A DNA stretch of 64,000 nucleotides, taken from assembly GCF_007655135.1 (NCBI RefSeq), contig NC_045133.1:21735845-21799844 (forward strand), read 5' to 3'. Made by a program: the position numbers and the translations under genes. This document shows positions 10,546-23,100 of the stretch, piece by piece. Below the pieces are notes generated by a model that worked only from the letters and a program-made list of their open reading frames with translations, made no database searches and had not been told where the DNA came from. Every line of letters begins with the position of its first letter. Positions within the stretch are counted from its first letter, which is position 1. Source of the stretch: Punica granatum (lineage: Eukaryota > Streptophyta > Magnoliopsida > Myrtales > Lythraceae).

Positions 10546-13500
10546 ATGAGTTTCAGAGAGGATGGCAATGAAGAAGGAAGAGACCTCAAGAAGCCTCTGC
10601 TCCACACCGGGAGCTGGTACCGTATGGGCATGGCCTCCAGGCAGTCCAGCCTCATGACCGCCTCCCAGATGATGATCCGCGAGAGCTCCATCTCCGTCGT
10701 GGCTTGCGTCCTCATCGTCGCACTCGGCCCCATCCAATTCGGATTCACCGTAAATCTCCACACTCCGCGCTATCTCTTTGTGTCGATCAATCATTAGGAA
10801 TTGTCGGCCTTAAGACTTTGATTGGCTACTCAAGTCCTGCTGATTCTCTGCTCATGGCAATGGTGCCGCTGTTTCTTGATGTTCTTGATGATTGCTCTGT
10901 TTCTGGTACAGGCAGGCTACTCTTCCCCGACCCAAGCTGCGATCAGTGGGGATCTCAAGCTTTCTGTCTCCGAGGTCAATCCTTAAATCCTACTGGCCTT
11001 TTTTACTATCTTTGTCGGGTCTATCAGTGTCATGGTGCCTGATGATGTTCTTGGTCAGTTTTCTTTGTTCGGTTCTTTGTCGAATGTCGGGGCCATGATC
11101 GGAGCCATAGCCAGCGGCCAAATTGCTGAGTACATTGGGAGAAAAGGGGTATGCTGGGTTAAAGCTCCTTCCTTTGATCAACACTCCTTTTCCTTTCCCT
11201 AGCACTTTGATTTTTCTGGAGTTGGGTTTGCAAAAAATTTCACCTTGTCATCAATGCAGTCTCTGATGATTGCCGCAATCCCAAACATCATCGGATGGCT
11301 GGCCATATCCTTTGCGAAAGTGAGTTCCTCTTCCTGCTATGAATGAAGCATCTTTCAGATATCTATAGGCACTTGATCCCGAGAAGAGCATGTTACTTAG
11401 CATGCTTGATAATGCAGGATTCCTCCTTCCTCTATATGGGACGGCTATTGGAAGGTCTTGGTGTTGGGATCATTTCTTATACGGTAACAAGAGAGCATGT
11501 GGTAATTGTTTTGCTTTATATCCCGAAAGTTGGACTTACTTTTGGAATAGCTGTAGGTACCCATGTACATAGCTGAGATATCGCCTCAAAACATGAGGGG
11601 GAGCTTAGGTTCGGTGAATCAGGTTGGTGCATGGAATGGATTTCTTGAATAAATGTAGTGCTTCCAATGTGTAGATACTCCAGTAATCTCTAACTCATCA
11701 TATTGTGACTTTTTGTTGTAAAGCTCTCGGTAACTATTGGAATTATGATGGCCTATCTGTTGGGACTTTTTATTCACTGGAGGGTACTCGCAGTTCTGGG
11801 TAATTTTCTCTCCGGAACTTTAACCTGTGGTCTTTTACCTTTGTAGATGATCACGCCTATAGTTAGCATGGATGAAATCACTCTATGGGAAATGATGATG
11901 TTTCGTATGCTTTTGTATAGAAAGATGATTGCTGCAATGTTAAAGATAATTTAGACAAGCAAATTGCTAGAGTCAAATTATCTGGATAGAATGATATGGT
12001 TAGATTTGCGTCAGATGAAATTACGCAAAACAAAGAACTTGTCAATTCTAGACTTCATAAGCATGACCTTGAAATTAACTAATTTTGATATCTCCTCTTC
12101 TGCAGGAGCATTGCCATGTTTAATCTTGATACCTGGCCTCTTTTTCATTCCTGAATCTCCCCGATGGCTGGTGAATATCTCCTTGTGTGATGGTATTCTT
12201 TACTTCAATATAAAAACATATATTAACAGCAGGGCTCTCTCCATTATGTAGGCCAAAATGGGTATGACTGAAGATTTTGAGGCTGCTTTGCAAGTTTTAC
12301 GTGGGTTCGATGCTGACATAACTATCGAAGTGAATGAGATCAAGGTAACAGTTATGTTTTTAGTTGCCACTTAACTTAAGTATGCATATTTTATCAACTT
12401 CTGTTGGCTAATATTCTTGCAAAACTTGTTGTCTTAGTCACCATCTTATAGCTATTTTTCTAAAGTTTCACTTGATGTGCAGAGATCTGTAGCATCAAGC
12501 AGCAAAAGAACTGCTATCCGATTCGTAGAGTTGAAACATAAAAGATACTGGTTCCCTCTGATGGTACTTCTTTGAGTTCTGAAATCCTTGATTGCTTCTA
12601 TCTTGTCCCAGGATTCGATATTAATTTTGCTTTTTCTCCCTTTCAAAATGATGTATGCAGATTGGAATTGGCTTGCTTTTCCTGCAACAGCTTAGTGGAA
12701 TTAATGGTGTTCTATTCTATTCAAGTAGCATTTTTAGAAGTGCCGGTAATGTGTGCATCAATCATGTATTAGCTTCAAGAGCCTCGCTTTTTGTCTATCG
12801 AACTTACAGTCTATCATAGTAGTATAGATGTCAAATGGCTCTAACTGCAATTCTGATTCATCCACAGGTGTTACATCAAGCAATGTGGCAACATTTGGAC
12901 TTGGTGCTATTCAGGTATAGCTGAACAGAGAGGGTTTCAAGCTCTTCAATTTGAACATTTTACAAATACATGTCAAAACTAGGAGAATATTTTCTTTTCA
13001 GGTCATTGCTACCGGGCTCGCCACTTGGTTGGTGGATAAAACAGGTCGCCGCATGCTACTCATTGTAAGTCCAAGTCCGTCCTCCATATGTTGGGTCATG
13101 TTTGGTTCAAAGGAAAAGTTTGATGAACTGGAACAAAGGAATCAATTGTCTCTTTAGGTTTCCTCTGTTGGAATGACTCTCAGCCTCCTAGTCGTCTCTT
13201 CATCGTTCTTCCTAAAGGTAAATCCGCAGACTCTGTTGCTAGCTTAAAGGTTTAGATTGACAAACTCGAAGATTCGGTAAGTTATATAGTGGTTGTATGT
13301 TCTCATTAGTCCTTATTCATTCTTTCATCTTTTTCACTAAAATTGCAGAATTTAGTCGAAGAAGGTTCTGTGCTTCACACTATGTTGGCTGACACAGCAG
13401 TCATTGGAGTTGTGGTATGCTTAGATAGTAGTATGTGCCGTGTACACGTCTTGCAGAATAGAGTAGAATCACTGATCTCTTTGCTAACCGTTTCCCATTG

Positions 13501-14335
13501 TAAACTTCCTTTTTAACTTCAGGCAATGGTTGTGACATTCTCTCTCGGTTTGGGACCGATTCCATGGGTCATCATGTCCGAGGTACCATCAATTAACTGG
13601 AAAAACTATAAAATATTTACCTTTTTCTAATCATTTCCTAACGGAATTTATTGCTCGTATTGAATGAATTATTATTGAAACGCAATGTAGCGTCCTCTTC
13701 AGCACTGCACTCTTCAGCATGAAATCAGAAGGTCATTTATTAGTATTTAGCCTGATTTTTCACTAAAGAACCTTCTGCATTGTCTCCTCCATCCATCACT
13801 GAAAATATGAGTTTAAAAAGCTCGTCTGCAATTAATCTGCAAAACAAAATAAGGGTTGTAATCCTTGATAAAGTTTCCCAGTAACCAAGCTAGTTTCATC
13901 TAATAGCTGCACATGCTTGATATTCTAAGACATAACCTTCTGATGATTTCAGATTCTTCCGGTCAATATTAAGGGCCTAGCAGGCAGTATAGCTACTCTC
14001 GGCAACTGGTTTGTTGCTTGGATCGTGACGATGACTGCAAACTTGCTGTTAAGTTGGAGCAGTGGAGGTTCTCTTTTTCTTCTCCCCATTTCTCATCTTC
14101 AGTTTATTAACTTTTTCCAACTTTCACATTAGTCGATAAGGCTATTTTAATGGCTTAAGTCCTCAACCTGGTTAGACTCTCAATTTAGTTTGTCCCATTG
14201 CCTGACTCGGAGTTTTTCACAGGAACCTTCACCATCTACATGCTGGTGAGTGCCGGTGTCGTCGCATTCGTTGCCCTCTGGGTTCCCGAGACCAAAGGAA
14301 GAACCCTTGAAAATATCCAATCATCCTTCAGATGA
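10546..14335 (+). CDS. ERDL6: ERD6-like sugar carrier (MFS, ERDL6/ERDL4 type)
   Basis: Eighteen exons, all with GT-AG borders and matching phase: 10546-10749, 10912-10974, 11059-11148, 11260-11319, 11418-11483, 11557-11622, 11724-11799, 12106-12170, 12252-12344, 12483-12563, 12661-12745, 12868-12914, 13002-13064, 13158-13217, 13349-13414, 13523-13582, 13953-14067, 14223-14335. Together they encode 490 residues. This is a monosaccharide transporter of the major facilitator superfamily. Family knowledge places ERDL6 in the tonoplast, exporting glucose from the vacuole. The soluble N-terminus carries [11 protein letters not shown]. Hallmarks include YIGRKG in the first loop, [10 protein letters not shown], the PESPRW signature ending exon 8, [14 protein letters not shown] in TM7, DKTGRRM in the second-half loop, GPIPW, and PETKGRTLE at the C-terminus. 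Sequence memory puts it closest to At1g75220/At1g19450. No lesion seen. Confidence 0.95.
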
Positions 14336-15268
14336 AGTCATTGTCTTCCTCCTCCTCCGGTTTTCATGTTTCCTCCCGGTTTTGAAAATACTCCACAGCA
14401 AGTGCTATCAGTTCCGAGCTTCTGCTTGATAATCACGAAAAAATTGTATTTTCTGATACTGTTACAACTGTCGGCAGTTTAAGTGCCGAAACTGTATTCT
14501 AAGGACACAGCTTTTTCACTTGTTTTTTGATTATCATTTGGGTTGTGAGAAGCCCAAAGAAGGGAAGACGATGACTAAATAGTTAGTAAGATCCCAGCTG
14601 CACTCTTGATTATAACTCGTACCAAACACTCCTCAAAACTTATTCAGATAATTACGACAGGTCATATGGTATAGAGCATTTGATAATTTACGGTTTACGA
14701 TCTAAAACGACATAGACGAGATGGAATAATTGAAACAACCATCAGGGGACCTGGTCCAAGCCCTTCCAGGCTTGTTCAGTGATCCAATATCTGCAGTTGT
14801 TTGAAATACATTCCGTGTGATCATCATTGATATGAGCAATTAGGCAAATACATTCTGTGTGATCACCACTAAGATGAGCAAAGAAATCCGCATTTTCCTA
14901 ACTCAGTGTCGTCGGTTGAGCGGAATTATGCATCGAGCTTTCGAATGAAATCTCTACTACTAATTGTTAGGGTGCAGTTTGTCTGATGCGGGTTCTCATG
15001 TTTTGTCCAATATCATTAAACAGTGCATAATGAACTGCATTAATTCAACAGTACAAGTTACACTTTCTTGATGTCCTTAGAACACAATAATGTCTTTCAT
15101 TCGGCAATTAATTGAAACTTCATTGATGTAAAATATATTAGTCGGTTTGCTATCTCCTTTTAGCTATACATCATATATAATGAGTTATCTAAACACAAAC
15201 TTTTAACAAGAAGCCATGTCTGGCTTTTACAAACGGATTAATAGTTTCTTGCCCATGGAATTGCGTCA
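14336..15268. other. 3' flanks of convergent genes
   Basis: Sequence between the convergent sugar-carrier and RADIALIS-like genes. The first ~200 bases are probably 3' UTR of the carrier. A ~30-base motif (ATACATTCYGTGTGATCA) is repeated at ~14806 and ~14848. Nothing else is recognised. Confidence 0.5.
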
Positions 15269-15720
15269 CTAGATCCTGAGACTCCTCAGCCTGCAAAGAC
15301 ATGGATTTCAGTTAATTGTATGAACTTCAGGTTGTGGCATAAGTCTCAAATGAATATTACCAAAACTGCAATATTGGATTTTTTTTTTTATCATAATGCA
15401 CATGTAGTACATATATACCTTTGTTCCTCATCCATGAAGTTATTGTACCCGCCCTTGGCGCCCCCGGCTCCTGCGCCAGGGACCTTCCGATAAGGGGGGA
15501 GAGGGACGTGGCCTGCCTCGATCTCCCTGAGATCCTCGACGAGCATATCATAGTGGCGCTTGACCTCCTCTGGGGTCTTGTTGCCCCCGACAGCCCTGGC
15601 AAGGTTGTGCCACCTGTCGGGTGAGTCCCTACTGTAAAGGGCCAATGCGTTCTCAAACAGCTTGTTTTGCTTTTCGGTCCAGGTGCCGGTGTTGCCGCTC
15701 GATCCCGAAGCCGAAGCCAT
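15269..15720 (-). CDS. RL: RADIALIS-like SANT/MYB protein
   Basis: Two exons, 15720..15419 and 15290..15269, with donor AG|GTATAT and acceptor TTTGCAG|G. The product has 107 residues. It is a single SANT/MYB domain at ~12-65, with [16 protein letters not shown], a Trp in PDRWHNLA, and the diagnostic [19 protein letters not shown]. Then come [11 protein letters not shown] and a Gly/Ala-rich linker, and the short second exon adds LRSLRI. RADIALIS-type proteins lack the second MYB repeat. In the best-known case they compete with other MYB partners for binding, affecting flower asymmetry or seedling growth. The tail DEEQRLRSLRI matches the family ending, supporting the intron. The insertion of Asn in the GG(N)KTPEEV motif is slightly unusual. 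Closest remembered relatives are Arabidopsis RL5/RL6. Confidence 0.93.
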
Positions 15721-15822
15721 CGGTTGATATTATTGATGGATGCGGAGTAGGATGTTGTATACAAGAGAGGGAAAAGCAGAAAGAGTGTTGGAAGTTGGTG
15801 GGATTATGGTCACAAGCTGTTG

Positions 15823-15830
15823 TATTTATA
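15823..15830 (-). promoter_or_regulatory. TATA box of the RADIALIS-like gene
   Basis: TATAAATA on the minus strand lies 103 bases above the ATG at 15720, so the leader would be about 70 bases. Further upstream on that strand is a TC-rich stretch. Confidence 0.65.
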
Positions 15831-15899
15831 CTAGTTGGAGAGAGAGAGGGAGAGTGAGTGGAATGAAGAAAAATGTGAGACAATGAATACATCGAAAAC

Positions 15900-18800
15900 G
15901 TACCACTTGGACAGTTTTTCGATTCTCTTTCAATTTTCTAAATAAATTTAGTCTATGATTGAGATTAATCCTTCATTAACGTCAGCTTGATATTGACTGT
16001 TGGATACTTCTACCGTGTCTCGAACCCCTACACTACAGATAAAATTCGCTCTTACGGCACACAATCCATCAGCGATGTAATACTGTTTAAAATGAAAATT
16101 TTTTTCCACCAAAACAAATCGAGTGTTTTTCTTTTTCTAATTCTTACATTATATGGTTTTCAAGTATTTCTAGTCGAGCAGAAGAAGATCTTTTAAGTAT
16201 ACTTATATTTTTATTTTTTCCCCGGTGAAAATACTTACAGATTTTTTTGTATAGGTGCAAGAAGAATTTATTTTCTTTCCTTGTAGGAATTTCTAAATAG
16301 TTTCTGCGTGCACGAGCCGCAAAATGGAGAAGCCCACAACTTCGAATTCTTCACATGGTTAAGATTTCAGCACCTAGGAAACTGAATCAGATGGTTGACC
16401 GTAGCCAAACTATGCAGGATCATTCTCCAATTTTTGTGAAAATGAAGGGTGAACTCTTGGAAAAACATGGTTTGGTACGGTTCCTTGACATACATTTTGG
16501 AAAATCATTTTTTCCCCTTGACGTACATTTTTTTTTTCCTTTTGGTGTAAGAAACCATGTTTTTCTGCCCATTGTATAGAATTGATATTCTTCTCTCTTT
16601 TTTGGCCAAGTTTTTTTTTTTCCCACGCCAAAAAGTGTGACATTTTTTTTTTTGTTATTTTGGAAAAAGCACCCAAAGACCTTTTTCTCATGTCAATTTC
16701 AAACATATAGGTTGAACTCTTATGATCTGTCATCAACCGCCACGGTATGTTACTGCTTTTTAACAATTTAGAATAGGGAAAAGCACACTTTTGTCTATGG
16801 TAATCCACCAGAGGTATTAGTTTTTCTAGTTGAACTCAGTATGATTAACCCGTAATTAATATAATAACATTAGGGCCAAATTATAGTACAATTTTATCTA
16901 TATGGACCCTTTATTATTATTTTTATTTTTTTTTTGGCCACTGGCTGGAGCTGTGCCACTTCAATTTGCAAAACAGGAGGAAATATTTTGAGAAATTCCA
17001 AGTGGTATTTCCCTTTACTTTGTATGTAGACTTTCCACTGCGTCTGCAATTGAGGCCTAAACAAACCCCATTGAGAGAGACAATGAAAATTCTTAAAACC
17101 GACTTCTCTTTGTTCGAAAAAGAAAAGTTGTATCACTATCAAGTTAGATCCTCCGTTCGAATACTTGCTATTCAGGTTTGGCTCGACTAATTCTCACTGC
17201 CCTGAAAAAGAAAATTTATATCACTAAGCGCACAGAGCTCGATAACTTCAAAGGGTCAGACAAGGTTTCGAATTTGAAATGGAGTGAATACAAGTACTCC
17301 TCCTTGAAGCCAAATTCTTGAAGTGATTCACTCTATCAATAAAAAATATATTTACCCATCTCATAAAAAGATCTAAAAATAGGATGACAATATTATTCAA
17401 CCTTTTGCACTGTGGAAAAAAAGAAAAAAAAAAACAGAGAGAGAATGTTTGAATTTTCAATGCGCAAATCCCAATTTGGGTCAATTGTTCGTGTTTGGCA
17501 CAATCCTCTCCTTTTCTAGTAGACACTTTTTCGGTTAGTCAACAATGGACGGTTTTAATAAGGAACAATTTACCAAGGGAAATTACTGTATTGTTTATAT
17601 AGGCATGAAAAACTGGAGAAATTGACGTTAAACTTGCCGTGAGCCTCTTTGGCTTTTCCCCAACAGCATTCACAAGTAATTGCACTCCATGGGGGTAGAA
17701 GCGATGTCGAAGTTAATGAAAAAAACCGTGTTGGATCGAGTCCTCTATCACGCGAATCATCATGCATTCGTGACGACTAAAGAAGGATGAAAAGCATTTT
17801 GTAATGGTCACTTGTTGATATTATGTTTACAGGGGTTTTTGTACATATGAATATTTCGATCATATACGTGAACACTTGAGTTGGACGTGATGTTGCAACC
17901 CACCCTTAGGTATGGCTGCCCATCCAGTAACGACACCTACGTCCGAACAACCGCTGCTGCAGCCGAGCCCATCGACGTTTCCAATACTTACGCACGTCGC
18001 TAGAGATCCTATCACCCCATCCACGGTTGCCTATTTCGTTTAAAATAGAAAAAACAAAAGCGTCGTGAAAACAACTTGTTTGAAATTGTTTTTACAATAA
18101 TCAAGAGTGTGATACAGTTGATAAATTACACTATCAATATCAGTGGACGGATTTTTCCAATGCAAGATTCAAAATCTAGGCAAAGCGAAGACTTGTCTCA
18201 ACCAATAGAATAAGAACACCCAATGATCTCACTGAAAAGATAATCGTTTTCTCAAAACAAACTCTGATTTCATAAGAAATATACATATCCCTTACTGATT
18301 TCTTAGTAGACTTCGCATTTACCTTTGTCAAGCAGTCAACAACAAATGCAAAGAAGAAAAGAAGTTTTATTTCCAATCATTGGATTCTTCAGCCAATAAA
18401 AACTTCAGAGGATCAGCAGCTGAAGCTTCCTTTGGCTTTGAGTTTGACCCCTGTAAATGTACACATCTTGCAGCAGCTTTTCGGATAAATATTGACGAGA
18501 TAGCAATTCTTATCGTCCACGTCCGTGCCGATAACGAGGCCCGATCATCATCTGCCGATGATTCCCATTCCTTTCCAATCGACCAATCGACTTTCTGTTG
18601 TTTCCCGGTCACCCGTCCCTTTCTATTTTGGTATTTTGGTAGTTTTATTGCCATTCCCATCGACTGCAAGCTGGAATGCGACCGATCACTTGCCTGTTGC
18701 ATTTGAAAGTCATTGCAACTTCAAGTTGTATGTGGTCTTTTCCCACGATTAGGACGGGATTCGTGCTGCATTCTACTGAAGAACATCTGATAAGATCCGA

Positions 18801-20100
18801 GAACTGCATGGGCCCCGGTTTTACATCGTCCACGAAGGTTTCTTGATGTTCGTCGATCATCCAAGACTCCTCCATAAGATAACTTTGGGTATTCTCTTCC
18901 AGGTAAGATTCGGAACAGAGTGGTCAATTGGACGGATCATCATTGAAACAGTAGACAGCCAATGAACGTGATAATAACCGAATCTACGGCTTTACGATCA
19001 GTAATAGTCATTGGACATTCCCGATGATGAGATAGGGAGATTCCGCGGTGGATCAGGATTCAGATTCTTGTAGGTGAAAGTGAAACTGTGGGAATGTCAT
19101 TGCCAATAATTCCAGTGCATATTTTTCTGGGGACGACATTGCTGCTGTCGATAAGAACCTGCGCATGGAACGATCGGGATCAGGGAAGATACATCAAGCT
19201 ACAGATATTTCGAACCTTATCATTCCTCGTGAAAAAGCCCTCCCGATATAAAGTGATCTGTAGACGAATAACTTTGCGTCGCTTTCCCGGGCTTTTACGA
19301 ATTTATATTTGTACATTGTTAATTTTCACTTACTGTGTGGCCCTTCCCACCTTTTCCCCCCTGACGAGTTGGAGCGGCCTCCGCCCTCCAGAAAGGGATT
19401 CTCGATCAAGATAGCAGTCAATAGTTGCTGCTCAAAGATACTCCCGGAGGGGCAGCCATCGGTGCAGATGGTTTTTAAAAAAATCCAGCCCGAGGACCCG
19501 ATATCGTATCATCCGATGATTCATGAGCTGTACGTGCCATCATAACACCCATCCGGGGCAACAATGAGGGTCAGGAAACTTCAGGTCTGCAACGCATTGG
19601 AGCTCTGATCGTGATTGGTCCTCAATGGAAGATTCAGCAAGCCAGGCCACCTCCAAAACACCGAAGGCGAGTGGAGAGAGGCGCGCGATCCTGAATCTGT
19701 TGGTGCCACTCTTTCGATGTCATTTTCATTAAATATTCTTAGTGAAAAGAGCGAATTCGAATCATTGAACTTCATGATGGTATGTATCAGTATCTTTTCG
19801 AATCTTGCCAGTTAAGTAATGGGACGAGGAAAAGGACGCCCACCAGATTTCTTTCGAAATAGCAAATGTTCCAATCGCCTTCTGAATATCTAAAAGGTTG
19901 CAAAAACTTTAAGCAAGACAAGATCAACTAAGCTCGATTTTCAGGAAACATGATGTAGTAATATGCAATCATTACATATCTCAGGAACAGTAAAAACGCA
20001 GTCGATATAAATGTTATATACTATGCTTATGTCGTCTTCAGCCTGAGCGCAAGTCTGATCCCCTCGCAGAGAAGCTTCAGCTCCATTGATAGGTTGCGAT
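15900..20100. other. Intergenic region with unassigned ORF fragments
   Basis: 15.9-17.5 kb is AT-rich with T/A homopolymers. A 43-codon frame, MAAHPVTTPTSEQPL onward, lies at 17912-18043. From 18.18 to 19.81 kb base composition becomes more coding-like and several frames of 60-110 codons occur on both strands. None shows a domain I recognise or chains into a spliced reading frame. This may be a decayed gene or retroelement. Upstream elements of the RADIALIS-like gene also fall here. Confidence 0.4.
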
Positions 20101-20110
20101 TCAAAAGGCT

Positions 20111-23100
20111 TCACAATGGAAGAACATCGAATTCATGTGGCATGAATTCTTCGGTTGGCCTGTAATACTTCTCTGTCAAGTACAAGCACAAGCTTGAAAC
20201 TCGACTCGTGTATAGGCAGGCAAATCTATCGACCTGTAACCAGTTTAGCAGTCTTATTTACAATTCAATGCCTGTCACTCTTGACGAAATGGTTTAACTG
20301 TCAATGCAGCAGACACGTAACTCAAGTTCATCTGTCAAGCCGATATTCAAATAAATAAGTGAAACTGCTACCTGATGTGCAAAACGGGAGTTCTGATAAC
20401 CGGTCTTCATTAATTGTCCCCATACTTTGTGAAACTGAGAATCGTGTACGGTGAAAGCACAAAATTGTGAACCATCAACAGCTCTTCTACCGTTAATTAG
20501 ATAATCGTAAAAGTTGTTCAAATCAAGACTCAAGTCATGTAAAGTCCCTGACCTTCTGATGCCATTCCCTCAGAGCATCTTGATGAGCAAGACGCACTTC
20601 ATTATTTCGAGTCTATAAATCGAAACACATACAGAGTAGATGAAATTAGGACCTTGTTAAAAATCTATCCAGAATGTGCATTTACAGCAAATATAATGGG
20701 GCGTGAGTAGATGATGCCTAACCTCCAGGTCATCTAGTTTAAAGGATAACACTTGCTTCCTTTCATCAGTCAAATTTTCAAACCTGTGGACGCAAGTTAT
20801 ATGAGTTACGTGGCATCAAATCATCAGCCAAATTCAAGAGAGCAGTAGAGTCAACAATTCTTGGATATATAGTTCCGAATAGATGAAAAGTGATTAACAA
20901 TCAGCATGTGCAGATATGTCATACTTTTTCAAGAGCTGGATTATGTAAACCGACTTTCTGTCCAAGAACTAGTGCATCTGGATCACGTGTAAATTCTAGC
21001 CTAATTGCTGGTGAACTTCCATTCTCGAGAAAAATGAAATTCCATGCAGAGACTTACTTGAGAGACCACTTCAAACGATGTATGCTGTCTTCAATATTAT
21101 CATGCTCAAGCCTCATCATTCCAAGTTCCTGCAGCCATTAAACTCAGTTCATCATGAAAGATGATATTTTTATCACATTGTCAACGCTAGTTTTGTAGAA
21201 GGTGCGATTTGAAGTAACTTGTCACAATGTATATCTGATCCTAGTGGCAGAATAAATAATGTCGACGGCTTCCCATATCATTGGACCTTCTACCATGTTT
21301 AATATGAACTGGAGAGAACAATTATCGGGGATGGTTGGGTGACCTCTTCAGACTTGGACGATTAAATATATCTCAAAAATGACTTTCCTCATCTTCAATC
21401 ATCCTGTACAAGCAATTTCTAAGGCTATTCTATCTTCTGCCTTAAGAGCATGTTAAGTAAGACAACAGGTCATTAACCATAGGTTCTTTACTTTAAAAAC
21501 CTCTTCTGATGTCATATTAAAGATCAAAGTAGAAGTTGACATAGTAAACAGAACAATGGTTAAACCTCACCATCCTGCAACCCTTTCTCAATTAGGATTC
21601 CAACAATATCAAAATTTTCTGGATCCGAAAGAAAAAAAAAAGTTTTAAAACGAATTATCATGTACACACCTTGCGTATATTTCTTGTTTCCCATGCAAGT
21701 CTAACCTCCGTTTCAAGCTCCGGAACAATCAGCATAGTACGCCAACCTTAGCAAAGCGTGCAAAAAATGACCATCAGAGCACACTTGATGGCATAACTGT
21801 TCATAAGTTCCGGCAGTATACTCTTCCTGATAACAGCTATCACTTTAGATGTCCTAAAGATTTTGAAATAGAATAAATATAATCAAAATATGCTGTTCAT
21901 GTCAGTAGCCTCCAGTACAATACTAATAATAGTCAGTCGCACCTCTCATATATGCTTGCGAAAGTTCTCTATATGACAAATTGACTCATTGTAAACAATA
22001 TCTCCAGCTTGGAGCTGCTAATCTTTAGGAGAATTACAGGAAAGTATAAAAAGCAGAAGAGCTTAAAGATAAGCAAATCGTACCGAGAACCTTCTTGCTG
22101 CATAATATATCTCCATAGATGTGATCCCCGACGTAAAGAACCTGGTGAATCAGATCAAATCTATTATTTCTTCAAAAGCATAAAAGCCATTCATTGAGAA
22201 TAAGTTAGTATTTGAAGACAAGTATTTTTATAGTAATCAATAAATAAATAAATAAAAATAAAACAAAAAAAAAATTCTTTGAAGAGCCTTCCATGTGAAT
22301 AAAAGCCAACAAGAGACTGAATTTAAGAGGAGATGACAGAAACTGTTCACATGCAAATTAACCCTTGAAATCAACAAATGACTCTCTTTAGTTTTCCCTT
22401 CTAGATTTCCTTGGGGATCTTAATGTCTCAGGAAAGTAACAGAGCACAGTTTTCCCATTCAAAAGTATTCCATAGTGAGCCCAAACACAATTCCAGGAAC
22501 ACACATTTCTCTATTGTTAACCAGATACATCAAATAAATGACAACCTTGAACCTTCAATGAGAAAAGTTCACCTGTGGACTTGATTCAATTGCAAGAAGT
22601 TTATGCAGATGACTAACGTTTCCACCCTGAAAGAAGTTTTGGACTTCGTTAATACGGTCTTGTTACACTTATTCTAAGGATCCTTATGCATGAGGATAAA
22701 GAGAGAGAAGATAATAGAAAGGATGACTCTGTGATGGTCAATATACAAGTAACTCCAATTCGGTAAGTACCTGGAAAGTCTTACGATTAGTTCGACCAGT
22801 TCCCGTCAACCTTGGCGAAGTATCGCTTACCTACAAATAATGAGGAATAGACAGACATTAGAGCATGACAAAATAAAGATAGGCAATCCGGAATGCTTCT
22901 TCACAAACCTGAGCCACAGGAGCATAATTATCAGTATTCAAAAGCATTCCAGAGTCGGGGTCAATCTCAAGTAGACTGGCATTATTGTCGTCATGAAAGA
23001 AGCTTGGCTTTGCACTGTAGAAGTTGTTAAGATTTTGAAGACTAATGTCAGTTAAGTGATTGGAGAAATGGTCTCTATTTATAACAAAAAACTGAGCTAC

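Noticed and set aside
11964..12251. 95-codon plus-strand ORF inside the sugar-carrier gene
   Set aside because: Reads through introns. The true exon inside it is 12106-12170.
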